A stretch of DNA of 64,000 nt from Ascidiaceihabitans sp029251465 (GCF_042932805.1 NZ_CP170633.1:620001-684000), one strand, 5' to 3'; numbered from the stretch's first letter, positions 18,740 through 27,784 are shown. Notes: generated by a model from the sequence alone, not told the origin. Numbers and translations are program-made.

Positions 18740-19000
18740 ATGACCGACACCGCCACAAATGCCGAAAGCTACCGCGTCACTGCAGACGAATTGCGTCAAT
18801 TCGTTGAACGGGTTGAACGTCTGGATGCTGAGAAAAAAGACCTTGCTGAGCAACAAAAAGAAGTGATGGCCGAGGCCAAGTCGCGCGGATACGACACCAA
18901 AGTCCTGCGTAAAATCATTTCGCTGCGCAAGCGTGACCAGAACGATATCGCCGAAGAAGAAGCCATTCTGGAAATGTACAAAGAAGCGCTGGGCATGTAG
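18740..19000 (+). CDS. DUF2312 family protein
   Basis: 86 residues, almost wholly helical, matching the alphaproteobacterial DUF2312 family: TADELRQFVERVERLDAEKK and ADSRGYD-like AKSRGYDTKVLRKIISLRK. Homologues look like small coiled-coil GapR-type DNA-binding proteins; GapR binds overtwisted DNA. Start ATG 18740 has AGGAG 9 bases upstream. GapR function is inference from the family. Confidence 0.9.
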   Translation: MTDTATNAESYRVTADELRQFVERVERLDAEKKDLAEQQKEVMAEAKSRGYDTKVLRKIISLRKRDQNDIAEEEAILEMYKEALGM

Positions 19001-19032
19001 CCAACTTTGGCTAAGCGTTCTGGGATGCCGTT

Positions 19033-19908
19033 TTAGGGCGTCATGACGCTTACGCCCGGAATGCGCTGGATGGCAAAGACGTCCTCGTCATAAGTATCGC
19101 TTAAGTTGTCCACGATTTCAGTGGTCCAGCCGGGCATATCCAGTTCTTCTTCGATCTCGTCTTCGAGCGCAAATTTGTCCAAAAACGCTGCAATCACGCG
19201 GCGTTTTTGCATTTCTGTCATGACCGGGTGTGATTTTAGGTAGGCGCGAAAACGTTTCATGCCTTCTGGCGACATGATTTCACGCAACAAATCAAAGCCA
19301 CCAATGATCTTTTCCCCATGTTCTAACCCTGCCATTTCACGCACGATTTGCGCCCAGATTAACGGCGCATCTTCTGAGCACCACACTGTAATAGCGACTT
19401 GAGGGCAGGCGGCGCGCAATGCTTTGAGAGTGTCCGACCAGCGAATGTCACACGGATCAGGGACGCTCAAAAAGCTTTGTAAATCAGGGGCTTTCGATTT
19501 TTGATACACAGCTGGCAAGAACGTCGCTGGGTTCTTGATTGCCATGAACAGTTCGATTTCATCATTGGGAAAGAGGCTGCAAAACTGGCGCAATTTTACC
19601 GCCGAGGTCGGGTAAATAACACCGTCGCGGACCGCCGACATCGCAAAGCCAAAGAAATGCCCGTTGGACAGGATCATTCGATCTGCGTCTTCTTCGTCCA
19701 GAATTGCATCCAACAACACATCGCGCGCACCTTCGGCTGGCGGCGCAGATTTTAGAGCATGCAAGGTATGGCGGATCAAATCGCGATATTTCCCGGGGCC
19801 CGGAACCGCGATCCCACGCTTGGAAAACGACTCACGATTGCTCAGCAAGCATTTCAGCAGTCGTTCTTCTTCGGTAAAGTGCGCACCGGCATGTAAAACG
19901 AGCTGCAT
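19033..19908 (-). CDS. Hypothetical protein, about 291 residues
   Basis: Starts MQLVLHAGAHFTEEERLLKC at ATG 19908 with GGGGGA ahead; the frame is open 15 codons upstream without a better signal. The opening resembles the nucleotide-binding start of sulfotransferase-like proteins (LVLHAGAHFT...), but I do not see a full PAPS loop. The C-terminus is acidic (LEDEIEEELDMPGW). No signal peptide. Last gene before tRNA-Thr. Confidence 0.7.
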   Translation of the reverse strand: MQLVLHAGAHFTEEERLLKCLLSNRESFSKRGIAVPGPGKYRDLIRHTLHALKSAPPAEGARDVLLDAILDEEDADRMILSNGHFFGFAMSAVRDGVIYPTSAVKLRQFCSLFPNDEIELFMAIKNPATFLPAVYQKSKAPDLQSFLSVPDPCDIRWSDTLKALRAACPQVAITVWCSEDAPLIWAQIVREMAGLEHGEKIIGGFDLLREIMSPEGMKRFRAYLKSHPVMTEMQKRRVIAAFLDKFALEDEIEEELDMPGWTTEIVDNLSDTYDEDVFAIQRIPGVSVMTP

Positions 19909-20034
19909 GATCCCCCAAAACCCAATGTTTTTGATGTTATTCTTATATCGCAAAAGAGGATTAGGAAAACCTTGAAAGACGTGTCATTTTTCGTCTTGCG
20001 CCACAGGGGCAATCACATTAAATGACCTCGCAGT

Positions 20035-20110
20035 GCCCCTATAGCTCAGCTGGTAGAGCAATTGATTTGTAATCAATAGGTCCGCGGTTCGAGTCCGTGT
20101 GGGGGCACCA
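20035..20110 (+). tRNA. tRNA-Thr (TGT)
   Basis: 76 bases with encoded CCA. Acceptor GCCCCTA pairs with TGGGGGC; D-arm AGCTCAGCTGGTAGAGC; anticodon stem ATTGA/TCAAT around loop TTTGTAA, giving anticodon TGT; T-loop GGTTCGAGTCC. Its last 14 bases are the left copy of the island's direct repeat, so it is the integration target and has stayed intact. Confidence 0.97.
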
Positions 20111-20114
20111 TTTA
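20097..20114. repeat. attL: 18-bp repeat at tRNA-Thr 3' end
   Basis: GTGTGGGGGCACCATTTA, identical to 57292-57309. The flanks diverge immediately (C before this copy, G before the other). Confidence 0.85.
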
Positions 20115-20122
20115 TTTATTAG

Positions 20123-20155
20123 AAATACATTTATTACAGTAACTTATATGTATTT
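20123..20155. repeat. Inverted repeat just inside attL
   Basis: AAATACAT (20123-20130) and ATGTATTT (20148-20155), separated by 17 bases. Could be the tRNA terminator supplied by the island or a recombinase/excisionase site. Only the sequence is certain. Confidence 0.45.
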
Positions 20156-20165
20156 TCTGCAGACC

Positions 20166-20185
20166 TATCCCCCAATGCATCCCCC
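20166..20185. repeat. Left TATCCCCC double box (possible integrase arm site)
   Basis: TATCCCCCA, 4 bases, ATCCCCC. The same arrangement occurs at 57151-57170 in the same orientation; 16 of 20 positions agree. Paired boxes inside both ends are what arm-type integrase sites look like. Confidence 0.5.
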
Positions 20186-20290
20186 GCCGGAATCCTGTTT
20201 TACGTTCTTCGACAGGTCGGTTGAGCCATAGATGCTTTGGTCCGCTCTTACGATAGTGATCGGTTAATGGTCTCGATGATAGGCGCTCAT

Positions 20291-21835
20291 CGGCTTATTT
20301 TGTTGAAAAACTCTTGCTTGATCGAGGCATGAACTGCTGATTCAATTCGTCCAACGAGTTGGAGGATTGGCGATGTTGGGACCAAGACAGGAAGCGCAAG
20401 CGGCGCTGTTCTATGAGTTCTCGCTGGAAGATCATGTCCCACAGGACCACCTGCTGCGCTCCATAGATCGGTTTGTTGATCTGAGCAGCATTCGTGCTCA
20501 TCTGGCCGATTTCTATAGCCACACTGGGCGCCCGTCCGTCGATCCCGAACTGCTGATACGGATGCTACTGGTCGGCTATTGCTTCGGTATCCGGTCGGAA
20601 CGGCGACTGTGCGAAGAAGTTCATCTGAACTTGGCATACCGCTGGTTCTGCCGTCTTGATCTGAGCGACCGTATTCCGGACCATTCAACCTTCTCGAAGA
20701 ACCGGCATGGGCGCTTTCGCGAAAGCGAACTGCTGCGCCATCTGTTCGAAACGACGGTTGCACGCTGTATTGGGGAAGGCCTTGTCAGCGGGCAGCGCAT
20801 GGCTGTTGATGCCAGCCTGATCGAGGCGGATGCGAACAAACAGCTCTCTGCGTCCACGGAAGAATGGGACGTAGGCCGGATCGATGTCGAAGCTGCGCCA
20901 CGCGCTGTGAAAGAGTATCTCGACACGCTAGATGAGGCCGCCTTCGGGGCTGCAACACCCGTGCAGCCAAAGTTCACATCCTTCTCTGATCCCGCCAGTC
21001 AATGGACCGCAGCGCGCAAAGGGCCTGCATTCTTTGCCTATTCCGACAACTATCTCATCGATACCGATCACGGTGTCATTCTTGATGTCGAAGCCACCCG
21101 CTCGATCCGGCAGGCCGAGGTAGGATCCACCAAAGCTATGCTCAACAGGGTTAGGACAAGGTTCAACCTACATCCTGAACGGCTGATTGCTGATACCGCC
21201 TACGGCTCTGGCCCGATGCTCGGCTGGCTGGTGGACCGCAAGATCGCGCCGCACATCCCTGTTATCAACAAAGCCGGTCGCACCGATGGGACATGGTCCC
21301 GCGCAGACTTTGAATGGGACGCTGAGAACAACCAATATATCTGTCCTGAAGGGGAAGCGCTAAAGCAATTCCGCCGGAACTATTCGGATCCCAATCGCGG
21401 TCCCACCGGTAAGGGCGTCGTCAAATACCAGGCTCTCAAACATATCTGCCAGGCATGCCCGTCCAAACCCAAATGCTGCCCCAAGGCCGACTGTCGCAAG
21501 ATCACCCGTGAAGAACACGAAGACGCCCGTGATGTGGCTCGCGCCATCCGCAAGACAGCCCAATACAAGATCTCAGCAAAGCTCAGAAAGAAGGTCGAGA
21601 TGCTCTTTGCCCACCTCAAACGCATCCTCGGCCTGGGGCGGCTCCGACTACGCGGTCCATGCGGTGCAAATGACGAATTCCTTCTCGCCGCCACCGCACA
21701 AAACCTCCGCAAACTGGCCAAGATCTTTCCTGCACCGCAGCAACCGCGAAAAGCCTGACCAGAAAGGCGCTCGCGCAACCATCGTCTCACCACTTTCTGC
21801 GCCCGCAACACGTTGTTTTTCGACAGAATGGGCGG
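20291..21835 (+). mobile_element. IS1182-family insertion sequence
   Basis: A full transposase gene is flanked by imperfect inverted repeats at 20291-20311 and 21815-21835 (16 of 21 positions match; core TTGAAAAAC against TCGAAAAAC). Exact outer ends and target duplication are not certain. Inserted 180 bases inside the left end of the island. Confidence 0.75.
20373..21758 (+). CDS. IS1182-family transposase
   Basis: 461 residues. N-terminal DUF772-like domain (EDHVPQDHLLRSIDRFVDLS, GRPSVDPELLIRMLLVGYCF), DDE catalytic domain with VDASLIEADANK, the second region VIADTAYGSG-like LIADTAYGSG, and the C-terminal KKVEMLFAHLKRILGLGRLRLRG carrying the Glu. The Zn-ribbon-like ICQACPSKPKCCPK precedes it. 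ATG 20373 has GGAGG 7 bases upstream. Looks intact and full length. Confidence 0.93.
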   Translation: MLGPRQEAQAALFYEFSLEDHVPQDHLLRSIDRFVDLSSIRAHLADFYSHTGRPSVDPELLIRMLLVGYCFGIRSERRLCEEVHLNLAYRWFCRLDLSDRIPDHSTFSKNRHGRFRESELLRHLFETTVARCIGEGLVSGQRMAVDASLIEADANKQLSASTEEWDVGRIDVEAAPRAVKEYLDTLDEAAFGAATPVQPKFTSFSDPASQWTAARKGPAFFAYSDNYLIDTDHGVILDVEATRSIRQAEVGSTKAMLNRVRTRFNLHPERLIADTAYGSGPMLGWLVDRKIAPHIPVINKAGRTDGTWSRADFEWDAENNQYICPEGEALKQFRRNYSDPNRGPTGKGVVKYQALKHICQACPSKPKCCPKADCRKITREEHEDARDVARAIRKTAQYKISAKLRKKVEMLFAHLKRILGLGRLRLRGPCGANDEFLLAATAQNLRKLAKIFPAPQQPRKA

Positions 21836-22061
21836 ATTCCGGACCTTTGCTGCAGTTGCAAATTTTCTATTCTCCTTGTCGAAAGCGGACGATCAGCGTA
21901 GCCTACAGATCGACGTAAACTTCACATACAGGGGCTTATGCCCCTATAGCAATGTAGCCGCAAAGCACCGTGTGCGACCCATCGGTGATTAGCAGGGTGC
22001 GGGCCGCTTGAAAAAATAGTGGATGACTAGGTCTGTTAACCATAAAAGTTGAATTTGGAGT
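21836..22061. other. Non-coding stretch after the IS; one hairpin
   Basis: No convincing gene. Contains AGGGGC (21930-21935), loop TTAT, GCCCCT (21940-21945), a stable hairpin that may stop transcription leaving the IS. Confidence 0.5.
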
Positions 22062-23192
22062 TCACGATTGAGGCGAGAAAAGGTTACTTCCTGCTAAAGA
22101 TTTGAGGTTCCGAATATTCAAGGCCTCATACGACCGTGCATTTTTGCGCAGGTCAGCAGTAAAACTAATTGGATGGCCATATTTGTGAGCCTCTAGAACT
22201 AAGTTGTAATCATCGGGGGACAGGCCGAAGCTGATGCGCTTATTTTCGCCGCCAACATTCGCCTTAATAGACACCACTCCGGATTTTGTTACAGCCTCAC
22301 GCCTAAAGCTGATGGTCTTTCCATGAACGTTAACATTGTCCAAAGGCGGATCCTTACGGAACTCAATTGCAGCTTTTTCAAACCGTTCAGACAGTGTGGC
22401 GGGAATATCCACTTTAGTTCGCTCAGGGCGAAAGTTGGAACTAGGGTTTATAGAAAAAATTACGCGTTCAGTACCTTCAATCTTGAGTAAATTGCTGACC
22501 GCTGAACACAGGTTAGCATTTACGCCCTTCGTAACCAGCGGAACGAACCGTTCATCAAACCAGTTTGATTCTTCAAATGACAACTTCGCTGCATTTGCCG
22601 CTTCATCAGTGGCATTTAGCAAGGTTTCCACAACTCTGGCACCATAAGGCTGCGGAGGCTCGAAACCGGGCAAAACATTAGTTTCCTCCTTCATAACGGG
22701 AGCAAGAACGGTCAATATAAAACTTCCGTGCTCAGTTTGGCCCAAACGTGCAGTTTGTAAGAATGTCTCTGCAAGCCCAGCTCTTTTCCCCGCATAGGAT
22801 CTGCGTGGCTCGATCACCGCACTTGCGGAGGAAATTAGTAAATCTCGGACATTTCCTATCAGCTTAACCCCATCACTCAAAGAGACGGTTCCGTTCATGG
22901 AGCTGGGGCCAACCGTCGACACTTTCAGCGTCTCAAAACCGCTCATTAGCATTTGGCGAAATACAGTTTCGGTATTTAGGTCTTTCTCCGAAGAAATTTC
23001 CTCCAAGGCTTCAAACATCCTTGACGGGAAATCTCGTGTTCCTTCTTTCGGGATTAAGACCTCATAGTCACCTTTTGTCCAAACGCTAAAATAGGGCTGC
23101 GAACTATATTGTTCCCAGCCGTTGGCCCCAAGAAACCCCAAGACATTGTCAGGCTTTAATAGCGTCAACATGCTTGTATCAAAATTACTCAT
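22062..23192 (-). CDS. Unknown partner protein of a DUF4365 nuclease-like pair
   Basis: 376 residues from ATG 23192 (MSNFDTSMLTLLKPDNVLGF), overlapping the DUF4365 gene by 8 bases; the frame is open 20 codons further but the shorter start fits the overlap. I recognise no domain. Mixed alpha/beta, no signal peptide or membrane segment. The C-terminal 120 residues (RERTKVDIPATLSERFEKAA-like block to ISFGLSPDDYNLVLEAHKYG) may be a separate domain. Base composition is visibly more AT-rich than neighbours, a sign of transfer. The tight pairing with a PD-(D/E)xK-like gene in a mobile island makes a defence role plausible, but this is inference. Confidence 0.75.
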   Translation of the reverse strand: MSNFDTSMLTLLKPDNVLGFLGANGWEQYSSQPYFSVWTKGDYEVLIPKEGTRDFPSRMFEALEEISSEKDLNTETVFRQMLMSGFETLKVSTVGPSSMNGTVSLSDGVKLIGNVRDLLISSASAVIEPRRSYAGKRAGLAETFLQTARLGQTEHGSFILTVLAPVMKEETNVLPGFEPPQPYGARVVETLLNATDEAANAAKLSFEESNWFDERFVPLVTKGVNANLCSAVSNLLKIEGTERVIFSINPSSNFRPERTKVDIPATLSERFEKAAIEFRKDPPLDNVNVHGKTISFRREAVTKSGVVSIKANVGGENKRISFGLSPDDYNLVLEAHKYGHPISFTADLRKNARSYEALNIRNLKSLAGSNLFSPQS

Positions 23193-23757
23193 CGGTTGGC
23201 CCCTTCGCTGCGAACAAATCTTGACCGTCGGCTGTCCCTTGCATCGCTTCATGAAGGAAAGTCGCAGAGAAAATGTTAGCTTTAGGTATCCTAAGAGTTT
23301 TGGACTGTTGCCCCTCGGGGAGCGAAGGCATTCCCCTAAGTGATATCCAGTATGAGCAAAAACTCAAACTTGTTGTTTCGTTGGTATATTTGATCCAAGC
23401 GTCGCAATTGTAAGGAACTAAAGTTACTACCAGCAACCTCGGACTCGCCACCATTACGTCACGAAGACTATCATAAAGCTCTAAATCAACTTGGTAACCG
23501 AAGTCCTGTTGTTCGGTTGGCAACGGCGAATGTACTAAGTAGCATTTAGATTGCACATCAATTTTGGGCTTGTTGATGACTTTCCCGCGAACTTTTGAAG
23601 AGATTGTAAAATCTAGTTTGTCATCGTCTGGCTCTGGCTTTGCGACACCACAGCCCAAAGACGAGCAGATAGCTCTAATATGCGCACCTGCAAAGCCTTC
23701 CTGTTTGGCAGAAAGTGCAGAGTAAAACGTCGGATCACTTATGGTTGGGAAGTTCAT
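23185..23757 (-). CDS. DUF4365 domain protein, PD-(D/E)xK nuclease-like
   Basis: 190 residues. Family features visible: early QEGFAGAHIRAICSSLGCGV, Asp in DDDKLDFTI (about residue 49), then IDVQSKCY (about 69), the QxK form of the nuclease active site, and WISLRGMP near 138. DUF4365 proteins are small nuclease-fold proteins common in defence and mobile regions. Overlaps the next gene by 8 bases, so the two are one unit. The ribosome site before ATG 23757 is weak. Target and cleavage activity unknown. Confidence 0.75.
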   Translation of the reverse strand: MNFPTISDPTFYSALSAKQEGFAGAHIRAICSSLGCGVAKPEPDDDKLDFTISSKVRGKVINKPKIDVQSKCYLVHSPLPTEQQDFGYQVDLELYDSLRDVMVASPRLLVVTLVPYNCDAWIKYTNETTSLSFCSYWISLRGMPSLPEGQQSKTLRIPKANIFSATFLHEAMQGTADGQDLFAAKGPTDE

Positions 23758-24104
23758 GAAACGGACTCAATAATAATAAACCAACTACAACCCTTAAGCG
23801 AAAAGAACGCAAGCCATCATGTTGAGCTGATGGCAGGAGACTTAAATACTATGGGTAATAGTGTTAGGTGTCGGAGCGCTTTGCTACTGATGAGTGGTGC
23901 CTCAAGGCTCTTATTGCACCTACAAATTCAAAAATTTACCCAAGAATTGTTAAGGAGGCATGGAGGCACTAACTTTTTGCCTGTCGCACGAAAGTCCGGA
24001 ATGCGGGCTGCGACTGCGGCATGCCGACCAGTCGCTGAACGGCAGCTTTGGGCCGTAGTTGCCTCTGGCTGATCAACTGCAGCTGAGGTGCTACGCCGCA
24101 CGTT
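23758..24104. other. Non-coding stretch with a degenerate dispersed repeat
   Basis: No gene seen. Bases 23990-24063 contain GTCCGGAATGCGGGCTGCGA and CTTTGGGCCGTAGTTGCC, closely similar to the stretch at 29813-29880. Confidence 0.5.
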
Positions 24105-25004
24105 TTACCAGGTCTGCCGTTTCCCAATGTGTTCGATGAGAAAGTCCATAAAGACCCGCACTTTGGCCGAGACAACGTTGCTTTTGGGATAGATCAACCA
24201 CAGGGCGGGTTGGTCTGCGGCCTCAAAGGTCGGCAGCACGCGTTTCAGTGTTCCGTTTTTGATGTCTTCATGCACCAGCCACAGTGAGTTGAGCGAGATG
24301 CCTGCGCCGTCCAACGTCGCTTTCTTTTGCGTCAGCCCATCATTCAGCACTACCTTTTGCATTGCGCGCTTGGGATCGAACTCTCCGGTTTCCTCGCCCC
24401 GTGATACAAGGCCCCGCGGTTCCAGATCACCGAAAGCGATCAAGCGATGTGTATCTAAGTCGTCTGGCGTCTGCGGAACACCGAAACGGCTTAGGTAGGC
24501 GGGCGACGCGCATAATATACGGCGATCGTCGGCCAGTTTGCGAGCGGTAAGACTGCTGTCTTCGAGCACCGCGTTGCGTAAGGCCAGATCATAGCTGCCC
24601 TCGATCAGATCAAAACGCGCGTCTGACAGGTGTAGGTCTAGCGTGAGGTCGGGGTATTTATCCATGAACAACGGCAAAAGCGGCGCAATATAGATTTGTG
24701 CGAAGCTGCTGGGGGCTGCAAAGCGCAGCGTACCAGAGATTTGCGCCCTGCCTTTGCCCAAGGCAGCAAGGGCTGCCTCTTCCTGCGCGATCATCTCGCG
24801 GGCGTAGGGCAAAAAGTCTTGGCCCTCTGACGATAATGACACCTTGCGGGTTGAGCGGTGCAACAGGTCAGCACCCACGAGATGTTCCAATTTGGCAATC
24901 CGGTTGCTTGCCACGGCCGGGGCCATGCCCAGGGCGCGACCTGCCGCGCTGATGTTGAGCGTCTCACAGGCAAGCACAAACAGACGGAGGCTTTGGGTAT
25001 CCAT
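24105..25004 (-). CDS. LysR-family transcriptional regulator
   Basis: 299 residues. N-terminal winged HTH (SLRLFVLACETLNISAAGRA, then RIAKLEHLVGADLLHRSTRK) and a periplasmic-binding-like effector domain from about residue 90 (ISGTLRFAAPSSFAQIYIAP). CrgA/DsdC-like subgroup by appearance. Divergent from the CmcJ/SDR/2OG genes across about 97 bases, so it almost certainly controls them. Effector unknown. Confidence 0.92.
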   Translation of the reverse strand: MDTQSLRLFVLACETLNISAAGRALGMAPAVASNRIAKLEHLVGADLLHRSTRKVSLSSEGQDFLPYAREMIAQEEAALAALGKGRAQISGTLRFAAPSSFAQIYIAPLLPLFMDKYPDLTLDLHLSDARFDLIEGSYDLALRNAVLEDSSLTARKLADDRRILCASPAYLSRFGVPQTPDDLDTHRLIAFGDLEPRGLVSRGEETGEFDPKRAMQKVVLNDGLTQKKATLDGAGISLNSLWLVHEDIKNGTLKRVLPTFEAADQPALWLIYPKSNVVSAKVRVFMDFLIEHIGKRQTW

Positions 25005-25101
25005 ATTATATATTTTTCCCGAATACTGAATTCACTTACTGCCAGTTTATTTAAATTTTGGAAAGTCTAGTTAGGAGGTCAAGGCAACAAAGGAGCACCT
25101 C

Positions 25102-25878
25102 ATGACCCGGACCGCCATGGTGAATTATCATGTTCACAAAGACGAACGTCAGGCGTTTGAACTGGACGCGGGCGAGATCGTTGGCAATCTGATCTCACCC
25201 GAACTCGCCCCGACGAAGGTCCATGTCGCGGATGCGCGTGCTGTTAATGTTGGCGCTTTCTCGGACACATCTGTGGAGTTCAAACAAGCGGCTACCGGCG
25301 TGCAATCGTTTGGGGATACACAAGATTGGCGGCCTACCTATGACGCTGAGCTAACGCAGATTTTGCAAACTGAACTGAACGCGAAAGAGGTCATCGTCTT
25401 CGACCACACTGTCCGCATTGATGATCCAAACGCCGACCGTAAGCCCGCGCGTAATGTTCACAGCGACTACAGCAAAAGCGGTGCGGAACAGCGGTTGGTC
25501 GATCTTCTTGGGGCTGAAAAAGCGGCGCATTGGGCCAAAGGGCACTACGCCTTCATCAACATCTGGCGACCTGTGGGGGATCCGATCAACTCGGCTCCTT
25601 TGGGCTTTGTTGTGCCGGACAGCGTCGCGGATGCAGATTGGATCACGCTCGATTTGATCTATCCTGATCGCAAAGGTCAGATCATGGGGCTGGCGGTCAA
25701 TCCGGAGCATCGCTGGATCTATATGTCCAAAATGACGCCGGATGAGGTCGCGTATTTCAACATCTACGACAGTCGGGGCCAGCCATCTGTCGCGCATAGC
25801 GCTTTAGATATGACTGAGGACCCCTCCATCCAAACGGTGCGCAAAAGCATCGAGAGCCGCACTTTGGTGCGCTACTAG
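25102..25878 (+). CDS. CmcJ/NvfI-family oxygenase
   Basis: 258 residues of the CmcJ/NvfI family, non-heme iron enzymes first known from cephamycin C and meroterpenoid biosynthesis. Visible signatures: RNVHSDYSKSGAEQRL (metal-binding HxD near residue 119) and FINIWRPVGDPINSAPLGFV (near 152), plus AHSALDMTEDP near the end, carrying the distal His. Substrate cannot be read. ATG follows AAGGAG. First gene of a three-gene oxidoreductive set with SDR and 2OG oxygenase. Confidence 0.85.
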   Translation: MTRTAMVNYHVHKDERQAFELDAGEIVGNLISPELAPTKVHVADARAVNVGAFSDTSVEFKQAATGVQSFGDTQDWRPTYDAELTQILQTELNAKEVIVFDHTVRIDDPNADRKPARNVHSDYSKSGAEQRLVDLLGAEKAAHWAKGHYAFINIWRPVGDPINSAPLGFVVPDSVADADWITLDLIYPDRKGQIMGLAVNPEHRWIYMSKMTPDEVAYFNIYDSRGQPSVAHSALDMTEDPSIQTVRKSIESRTLVRY

Positions 25879-25905
25879 ACACATTACCTTTTGAAAGGGA
25901 TCACC

Positions 25906-26694
25906 ATGACAAAAACAATTCTCATCACCGGTGCAACGGATGGCATTGGGCTGCTTACCGCGAAAAGCCTCGCGTCCGAGGGCCATACGATCTTGCTTCA
26001 TGGTCGTAGCACCGCAAGGCTTGAGGCTGCTGCGAAAAAGGTCGGCGGCACCACGCACAGCTATGTGGCCGATCTTTCACGCATGGCGGATGTGACGGCA
26101 ATGGCTGATGCGATCCGCAAAGATCACGGGCAGCTTGATGTCGTAATCAACAATGCTGGCGTGTTGAAGATCAAGGATACACTGACCGCCGATGGGTTCG
26201 ACGCACGCTTTATGGTCAACACTTTTGCACCCTACGTTTTGACCCGCGCCCTACTGCCGATCATCCCTAAGGATGGGCGGATCGTGAACCTATCCTCTGC
26301 CGCACAAGCGCCTGTTAATCTGGACGCCATGCAGGGGCGCGTACAACTGGACGATATGGGGGCCTATGCACAAAGCAAGCTTGCCATCACCATCTGGTCG
26401 CGCGAAATGGCCAAAGACTTAGCGAATGGACCTGTCGTCGTCGCTGTGAACCCGGGCTCACTCCTCGCGTCAAAGATGGTCAAAGAAGGTTTTGGCGTCG
26501 CGGGCAACGACCTGCAAATCGGTGCGGACATTCTGCGCGAGGCCGCATTAGGCGCGTCCTTTGCCGATGCGACCGGCAAGTACTTTGACAACGATAGCCA
26601 GCAGTTCGCGCAGCCGCACGCAGCAGCAATGGATCCGCGACACAGCGCAGACGTGATGCAAGCCATTGAAGAGATCACAAACACGCTGGCTTGA
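25906..26694 (+). CDS. Short-chain dehydrogenase/reductase
   Basis: 262 residues. Cofactor loop TGATDGIG near 10, HGRSTARLE indicating NADP preference (Arg after beta-2), NNAGV near 85, catalytic Ser in LSSAA and YAQSK (Tyr/Lys). ATG 25906 has GAAAGGG upstream. 27 bases after the CmcJ-like gene and 24 bases before the 2OG oxygenase, so one transcript. Likely oxidises or reduces the alcohol/ketone made by the oxygenases; inferred. Confidence 0.92.
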   Translation: MTKTILITGATDGIGLLTAKSLASEGHTILLHGRSTARLEAAAKKVGGTTHSYVADLSRMADVTAMADAIRKDHGQLDVVINNAGVLKIKDTLTADGFDARFMVNTFAPYVLTRALLPIIPKDGRIVNLSSAAQAPVNLDAMQGRVQLDDMGAYAQSKLAITIWSREMAKDLANGPVVVAVNPGSLLASKMVKEGFGVAGNDLQIGADILREAALGASFADATGKYFDNDSQQFAQPHAAAMDPRHSADVMQAIEEITNTLA

Positions 26695-26718
26695 AGCCAA
26701 ACAGGAAAGATGAAGACC

Positions 26719-27624
26719 ATGGACCGCAATTCACTCGAAACCGCGCGCACGATTGCGCGCCCCTCCCGCGACGCGATGTTGCAGCGTGACATCTCTGTTC
26801 ACCACTTTTGGAGCCAAAACCGCGACTTGTTTCAAGACGCTTGGGCGGAATGGGAACAGGGCGGAAACGGGCACACCTTGGATGCATCGCTTTATGATCC
26901 CAAACTGCGCGAAGCGGTTGAACAGGCGTGGGCTGACCCCACCAAGGAAGGCGCTGTCAAAGACCTGTGGAAAGAGGTGTTTCCCGGCGTGTATGAAGCG
27001 CAGTTCTTTGACCCTGCCAAGCTCTCAATTCTTCGGGACTACATGACCAAGGTCGCTGATGCAGGCATCCCGCTGCGCCCGCCTTACGGCATCTCACTGA
27101 ACAGAGGTGGCGCGATGCTCGATAGCCGGTCCGAAGGCTACCTTGCCGCGCCGAACTTTCAAGTCTTTTACCGCAATCTGATGGACGCATACATGCGCCC
27201 CATATCGCGGCTCTTGTTCTCGGATGTGATGGGCTATGACACGCAAACATTTGGATTTTCGATCCAGTGGCAGGCCGATGCCGACACGTCACTGCGCGCC
27301 CACACCGATGCGTCATCGGTCACGTTGAACATCAACCTTAACCTGCCGGGTGAAGATTTTGCAGGTTCCGGCGTCCGCTTCTTTGATCGCGAAACGCGCA
27401 AAGTGAGCGAGCTAACCTTCGCCTCCGGCACGGCGTTGATTCACCACGGCAGCGTGCCCCATGAATCGATGCCAATTACGCAAGGCGAGCGGTCGAACTT
27501 CGTCCTTTGGCTTTATGGCAATCAAGGCCAGATCCCACCGCATGGGGTGAAGCCTGATCAAGTTGAGCCGCATAAACGATGGGCCATAGTGTCTGCTGAC
27601 AGCGATGGGTTTGCGCCATTTTGA
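26719..27624 (+). CDS. 2OG-Fe(II) oxygenase
   Basis: About 301 residues. Iron-binding HxD in RAHTDASSVTLNINLN (about 197), distal His in HHGSVPHESMPI, and 2-oxoglutarate-binding Arg in QGERSNFVLWLYG, so the full HxD...H...R set is present. The C-terminal core is like PLOD/prolyl-hydroxylase oxygenases; the N-terminal 150 residues are of no family I know. I prefer ATG 26719 because AGGAAAG sits 10 bases ahead; ATG 26710 is in frame but has almost no spacing. Third gene of the LysR-controlled cluster. Confidence 0.85.
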   Translation: MDRNSLETARTIARPSRDAMLQRDISVHHFWSQNRDLFQDAWAEWEQGGNGHTLDASLYDPKLREAVEQAWADPTKEGAVKDLWKEVFPGVYEAQFFDPAKLSILRDYMTKVADAGIPLRPPYGISLNRGGAMLDSRSEGYLAAPNFQVFYRNLMDAYMRPISRLLFSDVMGYDTQTFGFSIQWQADADTSLRAHTDASSVTLNINLNLPGEDFAGSGVRFFDRETRKVSELTFASGTALIHHGSVPHESMPITQGERSNFVLWLYGNQGQIPPHGVKPDQVEPHKRWAIVSADSDGFAPF

Positions 27625-27633
27625 ATCAAGGCG

Positions 27634-27660
27634 CCCCCCGAGCCGAACTGCATTGGGGGG
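27634..27660 (+). terminator. Possible hairpin terminator after the oxygenase cluster
   Basis: CCCCCC (27634-27639) and GGGGGG (27655-27660) flank a 15-base loop shortly after the 2OG-oxygenase stop. No T-run follows, so termination is only suggested. Confidence 0.35.
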
Positions 27661-27784
27661 CATCAAAACAAACCTAGTTGAGATCACTGCTAGGGCCTGT
27701 CGAACGGCAGGGTTGCATCACATTTCGGCGTCCCTTTGGCCCAGCCGGTGTGCAATTGCCTTGGCGAAGCAGGTGGCATTGGGA

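Noticed and set aside
21939..21950. TGCCCCTATAGC, same as the 5' end of tRNA-Thr
   Set aside because: Only 12 bases match and the next arms of a tRNA are absent; it belongs to a local hairpin.
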